Below, in pieces: positions 12,615-23,079 of a DNA stretch of 64,000 bases (within the stretch, counting starts at the first letter, position 1; each line of letters opens with the position of its first letter). The DNA comes from Telopea speciosissima (Eukaryota; Streptophyta; Magnoliopsida; Proteales; Proteaceae). The notes beneath the pieces are model-generated. The model was not told the DNA's origin. It saw nothing but the letters and a program-made list of their open reading frames with translations, and searched no databases. Location: contig NC_057925.1 of the NCBI RefSeq assembly GCF_018873765.1, positions 36,672,646 through 36,736,645 on the forward strand, given 5' to 3'. The translations under genes and the position numbers were made by a program.

Positions 12615-13406
12615 TTATCTAAGATGGTTCATTAGCAAAGACATGGGAGCCAAGCAAAGCCCCCTTTTCTTCAGTTCTGTACTGTAAGTTTCTGTACCAA
12701 TGAAATCCAATTCATTTCTCTCATCAATCTGCTGACTTCCCTTCTCCTACAAAATAAATAAGAAACACAATAAATTGATAAGCAACATAATCTAAATCCA
12801 GAAACAAGGAGAAACTAGAGAATCCAAACAATCTCTAAATGATCTACAAATGGAAACTGGAAACTCACCTGAGAACTGTCTACCCAATTTTCTCTCTTTC
12901 TTCTGTTCATATGGAATGGACTTAGCTCACTAACCTATCGACAGAAATTTGTAGAGTTTCTTCTGTAAAACTGGTCCAGAAATATTTTCATTTTTTCTCG
13001 AGAGATTTAAAAAAAAACAAAAAACAAAAAAAAACATGGAATTTGTCTATACCTTGGGACTATTGCAAGGAGAACTGGCAGTGTCCTCCAAATCATCATC
13101 ATCAAGGAGAACTTTTCTGGCTCTTTTCTTCTTGAAATTCAATTTCTTACAGCTCTTCTGAGGGCCTATCATTGAAGAGTAGTCATTAATAAATTGTTGA
13201 TGATCAGAGAACTTCCATGCAGCACAAGAAGCAGCATCAGAAACTAATGAAGAGGTCCCAAAATCAGAAGAACAAGAAGAAGTATTATCTCCATTGTCAT
13301 TCAAGAAGTCTTCAAAATATTCTGTCCAACCACTTTCCTCAGGGCAATCGATTTCTTCCTTAAAAGACATGGCTTTGTTAATAGAAGACATCATTGAGTC
13401 CTCCAT
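12615..13406 (-). CDS. VUP1-like: VUP1-like protein (vascular-related unknown protein family)
   Basis: Three exons are assembled by eye: 13406-13053, 12934-12869 and 12746-12615. The introns (118 and 122 bp) begin GT, end AG and keep the frame, giving 183 aa. Reading only the first exon would end falsely at 13047, inside intron 1. Family landmarks in order are 'SGWTEYFEDFL' (about residues 25-35), 'SLVSDAAS' (about 53-60), a basic patch 'KKRARK' (about 95), 'DTASSPCNSP' (about 108-117) and C-terminal 'KKRGLCLAPMSLL' (about 167-179), matching 'CLVP' in homologues. No signal peptide or membrane segment is seen. Arabidopsis VUP proteins lack a known biochemical activity; overexpression work links VUP1 to xylem development and hormone-dependent growth. 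The start is the first Met, 85-95 bp below a TATA box. The gene looks intact and is the only clear host gene inside the window. Confidence 0.85.
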
Positions 13407-13458
13407 TGATCAAACAAGATAGAAAAGGGAATGAAAATGAAATAGTTTTGTTAGGTTT

Positions 13459-13500
13459 GAGGGAGGGAGGGAGGGAGGGAAGAGGAGATGTATATATAAT
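13459..13500 (-). promoter_or_regulatory. TATA box and CCCT-rich leader of the VUP1-like gene
   Basis: On the minus strand 'attatatata' (13500-13491) lies about 85-95 bp upstream of the start codon. It is followed by a (TCCC)n pyrimidine tract (13480-13459) that would fall near the transcription start or in the 5' leader, where CT-rich tracts are common in plants. Confidence 0.55.
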
Positions 13501-14749
13501 AGATATCAGTCTCAATAAAAAAGATAAAACCATTAAAATTGCTAAATGTGGGCCAGCGAGAGTTGGGAAAATTAAGCACTAGCTACAAACAAAAGACAGA
13601 ACTCAGGGAGAAGGAGAACGTGCAAGAAGAAAGAAACGAGACAAATAAGGGGGAGATTTTGACCCTGTCGCTTTTACAATTTCTTACAAGTAATAATTGG
13701 TTCTCTGTGTTTTGCTTTCTCACGAGAATCTTTAAATTCTCATGGCGTAGAAAAAATTCATAGTTTAATAGGGTAAGGGAAACCTTCACTGTATTGGCCA
13801 AATATAATTGTCCTTTTATGGATACAAATAATATTGCTTTTACTTACCCATTTTACATTTGGTGAACAGATTGTTATGGAGAAATTTTTTTTTCAATATG
13901 TTTAACAAGAGATGAATCAGACTTCATAGATTCAATGGATTTGGTGGTCTCGCGTTGAGAGTGATTATTTTTCCATGGGTTGGGTAAAAAGAATTAAATT
14001 CCCCCTTTGTTCTTATTAGTTTTATATTTTAATAAAACTTATAGATTTCTTCGAGTCCCAGATAATATTTGAGTTATAAAAAAATTGAAAATAAATAAAA
14101 AAAATATTTTATTCATCAGAGCTCCTTGAGGGACTGTGTACTATTGTAAAAAAAATGTTGAAAAGTGTTTAATTTTACACTTTTTTCGATAAAAAAATTT
14201 TACCTATCAAAAAAGATTAAAAAAAAAAAAAGAAAAAAAGAAGGGTGCTAAAGGTTGTAATAATATTTTCTGTTAATTATATATATTAACTCTTGCCTTC
14301 TCCCCCACAAAAATTAGAAGCTATATATACAAGCATATCTGATATTGTTATTTAATGGGTTGGTAGGAGAACTGGTTATATTACATTTCTAAATTAGTTC
14401 TAAAATGGTAGTTAATTTGATGATACATGGTGGGTACCATGTCCCATCAAATAATAGACACAATCTATATGATACAATCTATATTTATCATATTATTAAA
14501 ATAATATGACAATGACAAGTGGCTACTCTCTTGGTAATCTAGGTCATGCTGGGGCTGGTGACATTTTGCAATGACCACCCTATCCCTGCCCGAACACTCT
14601 GCCCGAGTGGGATCCACCCCCTTTATTAGAGGCATTGGGGGAACTAGGCTGGGCAGGTAACTGGAGGAGATAATTTTCCAAAATATCTCACTGATACAGG
14701 GAGGTGAATCCTATAGCGGATGCACTATCCAAGAAAGGGAGCCTCTGTA
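13501..14749. other. AT-rich intergenic spacer
   Basis: This is the upstream region of the VUP1-like gene, then AT-rich sequence with poly-A/T runs (14150-14240). I see no gene, RNA or clear element. Confidence 0.5.
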
Positions 14750-15117
14750 AGAATCTGCAACATCTGGTCTACAATTCTACATGCCCAAATTTTGTTCAAT
14801 AGGGTGTATTCTAGGATGCCCAAGAAGACTTAGATATTGGTTCCAAGGAATAGAATTTTTTTTTTTTTATCAGATTTAGCTAGTTGCTTTGAGTCTTCTG
14901 CTATGGCAATGCCGAAAGTGGATGCTTAAAGCTATTAGTTAATTCTTGTGTTGTCATGGGGTCTCTGTTGATGGCAATGTTGAAGGTAGAATCTCATGGC
15001 AGGCTTTGGCATTTTTCTTTTGTGTCTTATTGTCTAGGTATGCCTGGAATTTTGTATTTGGACATCTTTTTTCTTTTTTAATATAAACCTTTGCTCACCT
15101 TTAACCAAAAAAAAAAA
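14750..15117 (+). mobile_element. Possible 3' fragment of a poly-A retroelement
   Basis: The stretch ends in a 13-A run (15105-15117) preceded by 'ttaatataaacctttgctc', which resembles the 3' ends of plant LINEs such as the one ending at 60772. Translation shows only stop-ridden scraps. A second poly-A run (15137-15150) follows. Assignment is tentative. Confidence 0.3.
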
Positions 15118-15130
15118 AAGAAAGGATAAA

Positions 15131-16263
15131 AATTTAAAAAAAAAAAAAAAGAAATCATAGGTATTTGCCATTTAATGTCAACATCAAAATAACAACTAAA
15201 ATATTATATTAAAAGAATATATGATACATAATATTAAGAAATGAAAGGGAAATTAATGGTATTATGCTTAGATCATAATATTGCAAAAGCATAAAAATGA
15301 TTAAAAATAAAACTGAAAAGAAATAGTACTAAAGTTCGATAAATACTTGTCTTGTTTTGGATAGATTTAGTTTAAACACTATTTTCCATGATAAACCATT
15401 TAATTCATACTTATTGGTTCGATTCCGTTTTGATTTCAATCAGAACCGATTGGGCTGATAAGACCGATGGAATGGATTGAAACCAAAATAATAATAATAA
15501 TAATAAAATAAAATAAAATAAAATAAAAACCCATAAAAATTTAAAAAGTGCATATTTATTGAAATATTTTTCTCTTTGTATATGTGTTGCATCAAGAAAT
15601 CTTCAATTGATCCTTCCTAAATGGAACCTGTAAAGAGGAAAAGATGAATAAGGGAGAGCCGGTATTCTCTGGTGGGGGACTCTTTGATGTATAAGTCAGG
15701 TCTCTTTAGCAGCAGACAATTCAAGAGAACTTGAGAGAGCAATGAGTTAGATGATTTACCTGACCCGTAGGCCTCCGAATTATATATTAAACTAGACAGA
15801 CATTATGCCTTACTAAGAGACAATGAGTCTTCCGCTTTACATCGAGCTTATTAAGATAAGAGTCCTGTTAGGAGAGTGATAGCTGGAGAGTCCCATCGTT
15901 CATGAATTTTCCATATTGTTGGTCGGTGGAAGATCATGTTTCCTTGTAGGAGTGCTCTTGCTCTCCGGCAGCATTATAATAGGATTTGGAAATGTATGTT
16001 GCCTTTTATATTGGGGATTGTATCCTCATGTCTAGGTTTCTCAATCTGGGTTGGTCGGGTGCAGTCCGATTATAACCCGATGGGTCAAATGTCACTCCAT
16101 GTGGTCGTTTTGAGGATCCGGTCTTTTTTCGTCCCTGACGCTCTCGATTGGGTGCACAGAGGGTTTCTTTATGCTCCTCTGTTGGAGGGAGAGAAGGAAT
16201 GCAACTTCTCATGGGGTATAAGTCAATTTATCAGCGGATGGGGGTCATACAATGACATGAAAT
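15131..16263. other. AT-rich spacer grading into retrotransposon-leader-like sequence
   Basis: There is no gene. A microsatellite (ATA, then AAATA units) lies at about 15488-15527. From about 15900 the base composition becomes more balanced. This part may be the 5' leader of a second, truncated Tat-type element, because a primer-binding-like site lies at its right edge. Confidence 0.35.
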
Positions 16264-16273
16264 GGAGTCGCCA
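16264..16273 (-). promoter_or_regulatory. TGGCGACTCC: tRNA-Arg-type primer-binding-site candidate
   Basis: On the minus strand TGGCGACTCC lies at the downstream end of the LTR at 16274-17400. From memory, Ogre/Tat-type elements use a tRNA-Arg primer with a site beginning TGGCGACTC. Its presence after what should be a 3' LTR is odd. The LTR end here is not a clean CA, so the boundary may be off by some 20 bp. Confidence 0.45.
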
Positions 16274-17400
16274 CCTAGGGTTAGGGCCAGGACCCATTGG
16301 TGTAGCCCTAGAAGGGCTACAAGACTTCCATTGGTCTGGTCAGAGATTCGGGGTAAGTGGTCAGCTTACGAGAGTGGGAAGGTGTTAGGCACCCACCTCG
16401 CCTGGATAAACCGGTCTTTCTACTAGATGCTTGTTTTCGAATATTCTCCCTTTATGAATGCACCAACTATTTAATTAAATTAAACTATGTTACGCTAACT
16501 ACTGTACACTACACGAGAATACTCGAAAGGACTACATCGTACTGGAATTAAAAAGTTAACAGAAGAAATGTATATCTGTACGCTTTAAATAAATGCAATT
16601 ATGCAAGACAAACAACGTACCCCAGCTCAGATGGAGGCAACAGACTGGCTTTGTCCCTTCGTCGGACAAAGTAACGGCTTGCGAGTGTCGGATCTTAAAA
16701 TCTCGGACAAAATAACGGTGTTCCAAGGCTTTGGAAACTAGGGGCTCAAAGGCCGGACAGAGTAGCTACGCCACGGGAGGTTTCCCAGATTTTGGCAAAA
16801 AGGGTCGAGGAAGCCAAACTCAGATAGCCCGGACTTCGGATAGGGGACAAGGCTCGAAGGCTCAAAATCGGATTGGGAAAAAGCCCCGAAACAAGGAAAC
16901 AAGGAAAAACTAGAAAATTGGAGCTCTGGGGGTGCCCCCTCTCCCACAAACTTGGATTATGCAAATGAGGGGGGTGACCCCCTTTTTATAGACAAATTTT
17001 GGGTTCGGCGGCACCGTGAAAAATGTGCGAGGCCGCATGGCGGGGCCGCGGTGGACTAAAAATGGGAAAAAATCTGGATTTGGACACCCGCAGGGCCGTA
17101 TGATCGGGCCGCAGCACAAGCGCGGTAAGGCCGCGCAAGCTTCTGTGGTGCCACTCGGCAGGGCCGCAATGCGTGCATGCGTGGCACTACACGGCAAGGC
17201 CACGGGCGTGATGCTACCTTGCGGGGTTATGTAGGCCGTGCGGGGCCATCCGACAGGGTTGTCGTATGTACGATGTATGCCCTATGGGGCAAGTGGGGAT
17301 TTTTATTTTTGGCTATACACTGTTTGTTTTTGGGGGCATTGTCAGTCATCTGCGTCCGATTATCATCATTGCTGGGGGGTTATAAAATTTAGTGTCCACA
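16274..17400 (-). repeat. Tat element 3' LTR
   Basis: The minus-strand start TGTGGACACT is at 17400, immediately after the polypurine tract. The LTR includes GC-rich 'gggccgc' clusters (17030-17210) and a conserved block near 16350-16400 ('ggtgttaggcaccc'). Its first 185 bp match 33376-33184 with many substitutions. The far end is placed at the primer-site-like sequence and is uncertain. Confidence 0.65.
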
Positions 17401-17416
17401 GTTTGCCCCTCTTTGG
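17401..17416 (-). promoter_or_regulatory. Polypurine tract of the Tat element
   Basis: Minus strand AAAGAGGGGCAAAC directly precedes the LTR start TGTGGACACT. This is the plus-strand priming site for reverse transcription and fixes the orientation of the element. Confidence 0.8.
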
Positions 17417-17490
17417 CCGAGGCTCGTGCCGACAGCCAAAGGGCGAAGACAAAAGATCGCTTGATTTTGTCACCAGGAGCATGCATCACT

Positions 17491-17640
17491 GCCACTTTGC
17501 TCATAGATGGCAGAGTTGAATGATAAAATCGCATTTTGTTAAAACCATTTGGTGAGCGAAAATTGCCGCCACTTTGCTCATAGGTGACGGATTTTTGGAT
17601 GATAAAACCACATTTTGGTAAATAACTCGGTAAATCCTTT
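17491..17640. repeat. Two-copy tandem repeat, 77-bp period (Tat 3' region)
   Basis: 'gccactttgctcata' starts at 17491 and 17568, each copy continuing with 'gatgataaaa.c.cattttg'. It is one of three unrelated tandem families next to the 3' LTR. Confidence 0.8.
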
Positions 17641-17691
17641 GAGCTTCAGATGGCATTACCTAGGCGTGTACTTACCTGGTGGGGCAGCATT

Positions 17692-17940
17692 GCTCGGCTG
17701 GATTTCTCCCTGGCGTTCGAGCATTGCCTATTGGGATTCTAGTCTTTGAACACTGCTCAACCAGATTTCCTCCTGGCGTTTGAACATTGCATGTTGGGAT
17801 TTTGATCTTTGAACACTGCTCGGCCAGATTTCCTCTTAGCATTCAAACATTACTTGGCGGGAACCTAATCTTTGGGCATTGCTCGGCCGGATTTCCTCCT
17901 GGCGTTCGAACATTGCTTGGTGGGATTCGGATCTAAAGTG
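17692..17940. repeat. Four-copy tandem repeat, 63-bp period (Tat 3' region)
   Basis: Units start at 17692, 17755, 17818 and 17881 and share 'gatttcctcctggcgtt' and 'tctttgaacactgctc'. The period is a strict 63 bp (21 codons). Confidence 0.9.
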
Positions 17941-17984
17941 GCGTTACTCACCTGGATTTTTGATAATGTGATAGCACTGTGACC

Positions 17985-19262
17985 GAGTGATGATAGTGTG
18001 CGATGAGATGACATCACGATCGGATTTTGAAAGCATAATGATGAGACAACATTGCAATCGAATTTTTGAAAGTTAAACGATGAGACGGCATCGCGATTGA
18101 ATTTCTGAAAGTCTAATGATGAGACGGCATCGTGACTGAATTTTTGAAAAGTGTAACGATGAGACGGCATCGCGACTGAATTTTTGAAAAGTAAAATGAT
18201 GAGATGCCATCGTGACTGAACTGAAAGTGTAACAATGAGACGGCATCGCGATCAAATTTTTGAAAGTGTGATAATGAGACGGCATCGCAACCAAATTTTT
18301 TAAAGTATAACGATGAGATGGCATCGTGACCGAATTTTTGAAAAGTTTAACAATGAGACGACATCGCGACCAAACTTTTGAAAGTGTAACGATGAGACGA
18401 CATCACGAATTTTTTGAAAGTGTAATGATGAGACGGCATCGCGATCGAACTTTTAAAAGTATAACGATGAGGCAGCATCGTGACCGAATTTTTTGAAAGT
18501 GTAATGATGAGAGGGCATCGCGATCAAACTTTTGAAAGTATAACGATGAGACAGTATCACGATCGAATTTTTGAAAAGTATAACGATAAAACGGCATCAC
18601 GATCGAACTTTTGAAAGTGTAACAATGAGACGGCATCACGATCGAATTTTTTAAAGTGTAACAATGAGACGGCATAACGATGAGACGGCATCGCAACCAA
18701 ATTTTTGAAAGTGTAACGATGAGACTGCATTGCGACCAAATTTTTGAAAATGTAACGATGAGACGGCATCACCATCAAATTTTCAAAAGGTATAACAATG
18801 AGACGGCATCGTGACCGAACTTTTGAAAGTGTAACAATAAGATGGCATCGCGGCCAAATTTTTGAAAGTGTAACGAAGAGATAGCATCGTAATCAAATTT
18901 TTTTGAAAGTGTAACGATGAGGCGGCATCGCGACCAGATTTTTTAAAAGTGTAACGATGAGACAGCATTGCGATCGAATTGTTGAAAGTGTAACGATGAG
19001 ACGGCATCGCGACCAAATTTTTGAAAAGCATAACGATGAGACAGCATCGGGACCGAATTTTTGAAAAGTATAACGATGAGACGGCATCGCGACCGAACTT
19101 TTGAAAGTGTAATGATGAGACGGCATCGCGACCGAATTTTTTAAAGTGTAACGATGAGACGGCATCACGATAAAATTTTTGAAAGTGTAACGATGAGACG
19201 GCATCACGATTGAATTTTTGAAAGTGTAACGATGAGACGGCATCCGACCAAAATTTTGAAAG
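17985..19262. repeat. Tandem array of about 32 copies of a 39-bp unit (Tat 3' region)
   Basis: The unit is close to 'aacgatgagacggcatcgcg' followed by 'accgaatttttgaaagtgt', about 39 bp, repeated for 1.28 kb. Many differences between copies are at CG dinucleotides (CG to CA or TG). Because 39 is divisible by 3, minus-strand frames stay open and read as a 13-residue repeat near MPSHRYTFKNSIV; the longest such frame is 225 aa (19460-18783). There are no unique spacers, so it is not CRISPR. Tandem arrays in the 3' untranslated region are known in Tat-lineage elements and can seed satellite DNA. Confidence 0.92.
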
Positions 19263-19635
19263 ACTGGTAGTTTCCTGGTCTAAAATTTTCAAAATTAATA
19301 ATTTAGGGTATGGCAACGAGGCCCAAGGGAACATGGCATCGAGGCCAAAAAAACTTTTTTTTTGCCCAGACCTGCGCGGTGTCGTCGTGAAGGGTCGTGG
19401 ATCATGTGGCGCCGCCGTGCGGGGCCGTAGCCAGGCCGCAATGCTACCACGTGGCCCCACCAGGCACGCCCCTTGCTTTTTGGCTAAAAGAGGGGGTGTC
19501 CCTCATTCCTCACTTTCTCTCCTCCTTCTCTTGGGCTTTCCACTTTGGAGCTCTGCCCTCTCTCCTCTTTTTCTCTTTTCTTCTTTTGCATTTCTCTCTT
19601 CTTCCTACTTGTGTTTTTTGCATTCCTTCTTCATC

Positions 19636-21916
19636 ATGTTTGTAAAGAAAGCTCGATCTGGGAGCCCTTCCTCAGGGTCCATGGGCGACATACGAGCAGA
19701 GTGGTACATTGGTTCCACAATGATGGACACAGCCCATCACAAATGTTGCATCATTTGGGGTTAAGGTCTCACAGATGTAAGTGACTCTTGCTTTCTTTCC
19801 CTTTCATAGCATATGCTTGGTTCAGTATTTCATTTCAGCCATTTACTTTATAGGATCTCTATGCCCCTCGTTATAAGAAATACTGTCGCATGGACGATGT
19901 TCAATCATGGTATTGGCACCTTCACCCTGCTTTGAGGGAGAGGGTAGATCGCACTAGGCTTGGTTGCACGGCCTAAGTAGTCACCCCGAAGCTCGACACT
20001 CCAATCGTTCGAGCTCCAGATGATCGTTGGTGGCCATCGGCCCACACTTTCCATGTGCCTGCAGGGGAGGTAACCATCACCCCTCTAGATTTCTTTATGA
20101 TTACCGGTCTTCCCTTCACTAGGAGGCCCGTTGTATTGACTCCATCAGACCGGATGAGGTCTCTGAGGGAGATTAGTAATATTCTCGGCTTTGAGGTGAC
20201 TGAGCGTGTCATGCTCATACCCTCCTTGAAGAAGAAGTGGGATGACCAGGAGATAGATGATACTTCTTCTGATGAGTTCCTAGACCAGGCTGCTAGAAGC
20301 TTTCTCCTATACTTGATCTCCAATGTCTTTTTTTGTGATGGGTAAGGTCACGTAGATACTTCCTTCACTCGTTTCTTCATAGATTTTGAAGATGCCAAGA
20401 CCTTTGATTGGGGCAGATCTGCTTATGCCCACTTCTTGAGGATGATGGATAGGTTACTGTTGGGGTCACCCACTCTCACTGGCTGCACCTACGTCCTTTG
20501 GGTACATTTAAGTTTCCTATCTTTTCCATTTTTCTTATTTTCTGTCATTTCCTTATGTCATCCTTCATTAACAAGTGTGGTGCTATAAAGTTCTGGGGAT
20601 TCATGTCCCCCCTTCTCCTGATGAAACCATCCCCTACATCCCTAGAGCGACACGCTAGGGGCATCGAGGTGCACCATCATTGACAAGCTGCAAGTGCGCC
20701 TCCAGCTCAACGAACTTGACAATCAACCGGGTAATGTCAATACTTTCCTCATGTTATTTTTAATTATGATGATTGACTTTTCTGATCATGTCTGCCAGGT
20801 CCATTGGCATCCCTATGATGAGGAGGAGATTGATGAGGAGCGCGATCAAGATGATTACAACTTTACCCTTGTGCTCACTCAGAGACGGATAGTTTTTGAA
20901 GGACCGGCCGGGGCCGAGCTTTATCTAGGAGAGAGGGTCACCCTTCAGTGGTATTCCACCCAGCCGGTACCTCATCCTCCTCCTTCCCATATGCATTCTG
21001 TTCTTCTATCTCCTGATATTAGAGAATTAAGGGTCAGAATCCCTTGCATGGGGTTGACTTTTGCTTATTAGAACTATCAAGAATTTCTCTTCCGAGAGAC
21101 GATTTGCATTCACCTGACTCAAGAAGGCCTTGAGGTATTCTTCTGAATTTTGCCCTTACTTTATGTCCTTCTTTTTTCTTTATTTTGACAATCTGGCTTT
21201 CTTCTTTTCGTAGTATCCAGGTCATCCCCTGACTCCTGGTGTATATGGGATGCTTCCCTCATATAGTTGCTGCGCGGATTCCCGCCCTTTTCAGAGCACT
21301 AGCACCGATCTTTGCATCGCCAGGATGAGCGACCTCATCCCAGGGTACCACGGATGGACCACCTTTTCTCTCTATGGCACTAGTCTTCAAACTGTTCTTC
21401 CTACCTGCAAAGTTTCTAACCATGACCTGGGACTTCCTCTTACCTTTGATGGGGTACGTCACTTTTTTTTTTTTCATTGAGTTCCTCACCCTTGGTGCTG
21501 ACTCTAGTCTTTTGTCATAACAAATTAATGCCGAGCGATATGTTGATATCTGTAGAATGCAAGCAAGCATGGATGCGGTGCTTTCCGAGCGGACATGTTA
21601 TGTCCAACATAGTGGGTGCTTTCTTCTTCTTCTTTTCATTTCTCTTTTTTTTTTCTTGAGACCTTACCTTCTCAAAATGAAACCAACCTTGAGCAGCCAA
21701 CTTGGCGTTATGAGGGATTCTAGGGATTACCATGAGAACTGCAGCCGTAATCAATCTGAGGAAAACAGACATCTCAGGAGACAGTTGGCGTTTGCAGGAA
21801 TCACCCCTGCCCCGTTCGTGCCGCACGATGATGAGAGTGGTGATAATAAGGGATGTACCGATGATGATGAGGAGGTGCTGGATGCCGAGACTTTATCCTC
21901 AAGTGATGAGGACTAG
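19636..21916 (+). pseudogene. Plant mobile domain (PMD) protein gene, antisense inside the Tat element
   Basis: The encoded protein resembles the plant mobile domain (aminotransferase-like) family. 'HTFHVPAGEVTITPLDF' with 'ITGLPF' (about 20048-20115) is the family signature, followed by 'DEFLDQAARSFLLYLI', 'VHWHPYDEEEIDEE' (20799 onward) and 'LYLGERV' (about 20920-20940). Exons seem to be about 19636-19776, 19854-20501, 20576-20730, 20799-21134, 21214-21453 and a last exon from about 21536. The introns, 68-79 bp, have GT...AG ends. At least four stops (for example 19974-19976 and 20342-20344) and a frameshift near 20660 kill it. PMD proteins occur both as host nuclear proteins tied to TE silencing and inside transposons. 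Lying opposite to the retroelement's transcript would let its introns survive retrotransposition. The first exon's frame does not join cleanly and is least certain. Confidence 0.7.
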
Positions 21917-22651
21917 TCTCATCTCCTTCCTTTCTCATTACATGCATTTCCTTTAGACTTTATGTTTTTTAATTATGGGAATGTTGGTGGAATGATTGGA
22001 CGATGCCTATTTTATTTATTTATTATATTATGCTTATGGAATGGGAACAATATTTTAATCTATTTGAGATACTTGTTTTTTCCTTTCTCATTACAGATAT
22101 GTTGATATCTGTTGAATGCAAGCAAGCATGGATGTGGTGCTTTCCGAGCGGTCATGTTATGTCCAACAACTAGTGGGTGCTTTCTTCTTCTTCTTTTCAT
22201 TTCCCTTTTTTTTTTCTTGAGACCTTACCTTCTCAAAATGAAACCAACCTTGAGCGGCCAACTTGGCATTATGAGGGATTCTCGGGATTACCATGAGAAC
22301 TGCAGCCATAATCAATCTGAGGAAAACAGACATCTCAGGAGACAGTTGGCGTTTGCAGGAATCACCCTTGCCCCGTTCGTGCCGCATGATGATGAGAGTA
22401 TTGATAATGAGGGATGTACTAATGATGATGAGGAGGTGCTGGATGCCGAGACTTTATCCTCAAGTGATGAGAACTAGCCTCGTCTCCTTCCTTTCTCATT
22501 ACATGCATTTCCTTTAGACTTTATGTTTTTTAATTATGGGAATGTTAGTGGAATGATTGGACAATGCCTATTTTTTTTATTTATTATATTATGCTTATGG
22601 AATGGGAATAATATTTTAATCTATTTAAGATACTTGCTTTTTCCTTTGCAA
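21537..22651. repeat. 559-bp tandem duplication covering the PMD gene's last exon
   Basis: Copy 1 is 21537-22095 and copy 2 is 22096 to about 22651, nearly identical. Both encode the same acidic C-terminus ending 'DAETLSSSDE' before D/N and a stop. Copy 2 has TGA where copy 1 has AGA in 'atctgtagaatgc'. The junction of copies 1 and 2 reads 'cctttctcattacag', a good splice acceptor. Confidence 0.9.
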
Positions 22652-22764
22652 TGCACAATTTCCTGATATTTTTATTCGATCCCTGATCATTACACGCATG
22701 GAAATGGTAGAAGGGTAAGGAAAACCAAAAAAAAGATGGGGAATTGACACATAGACCAACAATA

Positions 22765-23079
22765 TCACCCTACCATTACATATGTCCACCATAGTTTATC
22801 CAGTAGATTCACAATTTTCGGTGTCAGTTCTTTTGGAGTTCGCAACAAGTATCTTTCGATCATGCAAAAGAGATATGCTCTCCTTCTGTTCTTTTGTTGG
22901 GTTCCTTTGACTCCTTTTTGCCTAAAGAAAATCCCTGCTACTTTTAGAATATCCACCTTTCTGTAATTCATAATCTCTTTGACTTCCCTCTTGGTCCATT
23001 CGAAGAAATCTTGTAAAACTTCTTCGTAGTTGCTGCGTAAGGGGGGGCAAAAGAGTCTCCCTAGTGGTGGTGAGAGCAT
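22765..23079 (-). pseudogene. Unrecognised ORF after Tat integrase
   Basis: A 104-aa frame, rich in Lys/Arg, contains 'KGVKGTQQKNRRRAYLFC' and 'RYLLRTPKELTPKIVNLLD'. I do not recognise it firmly; the pattern is faintly like the extra proteins (DUF7745 type) carried by some Tat elements. It lies on the element's sense strand, 690 bp past integrase, and starts and ends without supporting signals. It could be the remnant of a sense-strand extra ORF. Confidence 0.3.

Noticed and set aside
15936..16388. 150-aa plus-strand ORF as a gene
   Set aside because: Spans the primer-site-like sequence and LTR end of the minus-strand Tat element; no domain.
17985..19262. CRISPR-like repeat array
   Set aside because: Units are head-to-tail with no unique spacers, and the setting is a plant retrotransposon 3' region.
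18783..19460. 225-residue repetitive minus-strand ORF as a gene
   Set aside because: Openness is explained by a 39-bp (13-codon) period; no start context, and other frames are also open across parts of the array.
21515..22387. Minus-strand ORFs repeated in the 559-bp duplication
   Set aside because: They are the complement of the PMD last exons; Lys-rich runs come from T-rich intron sequence.
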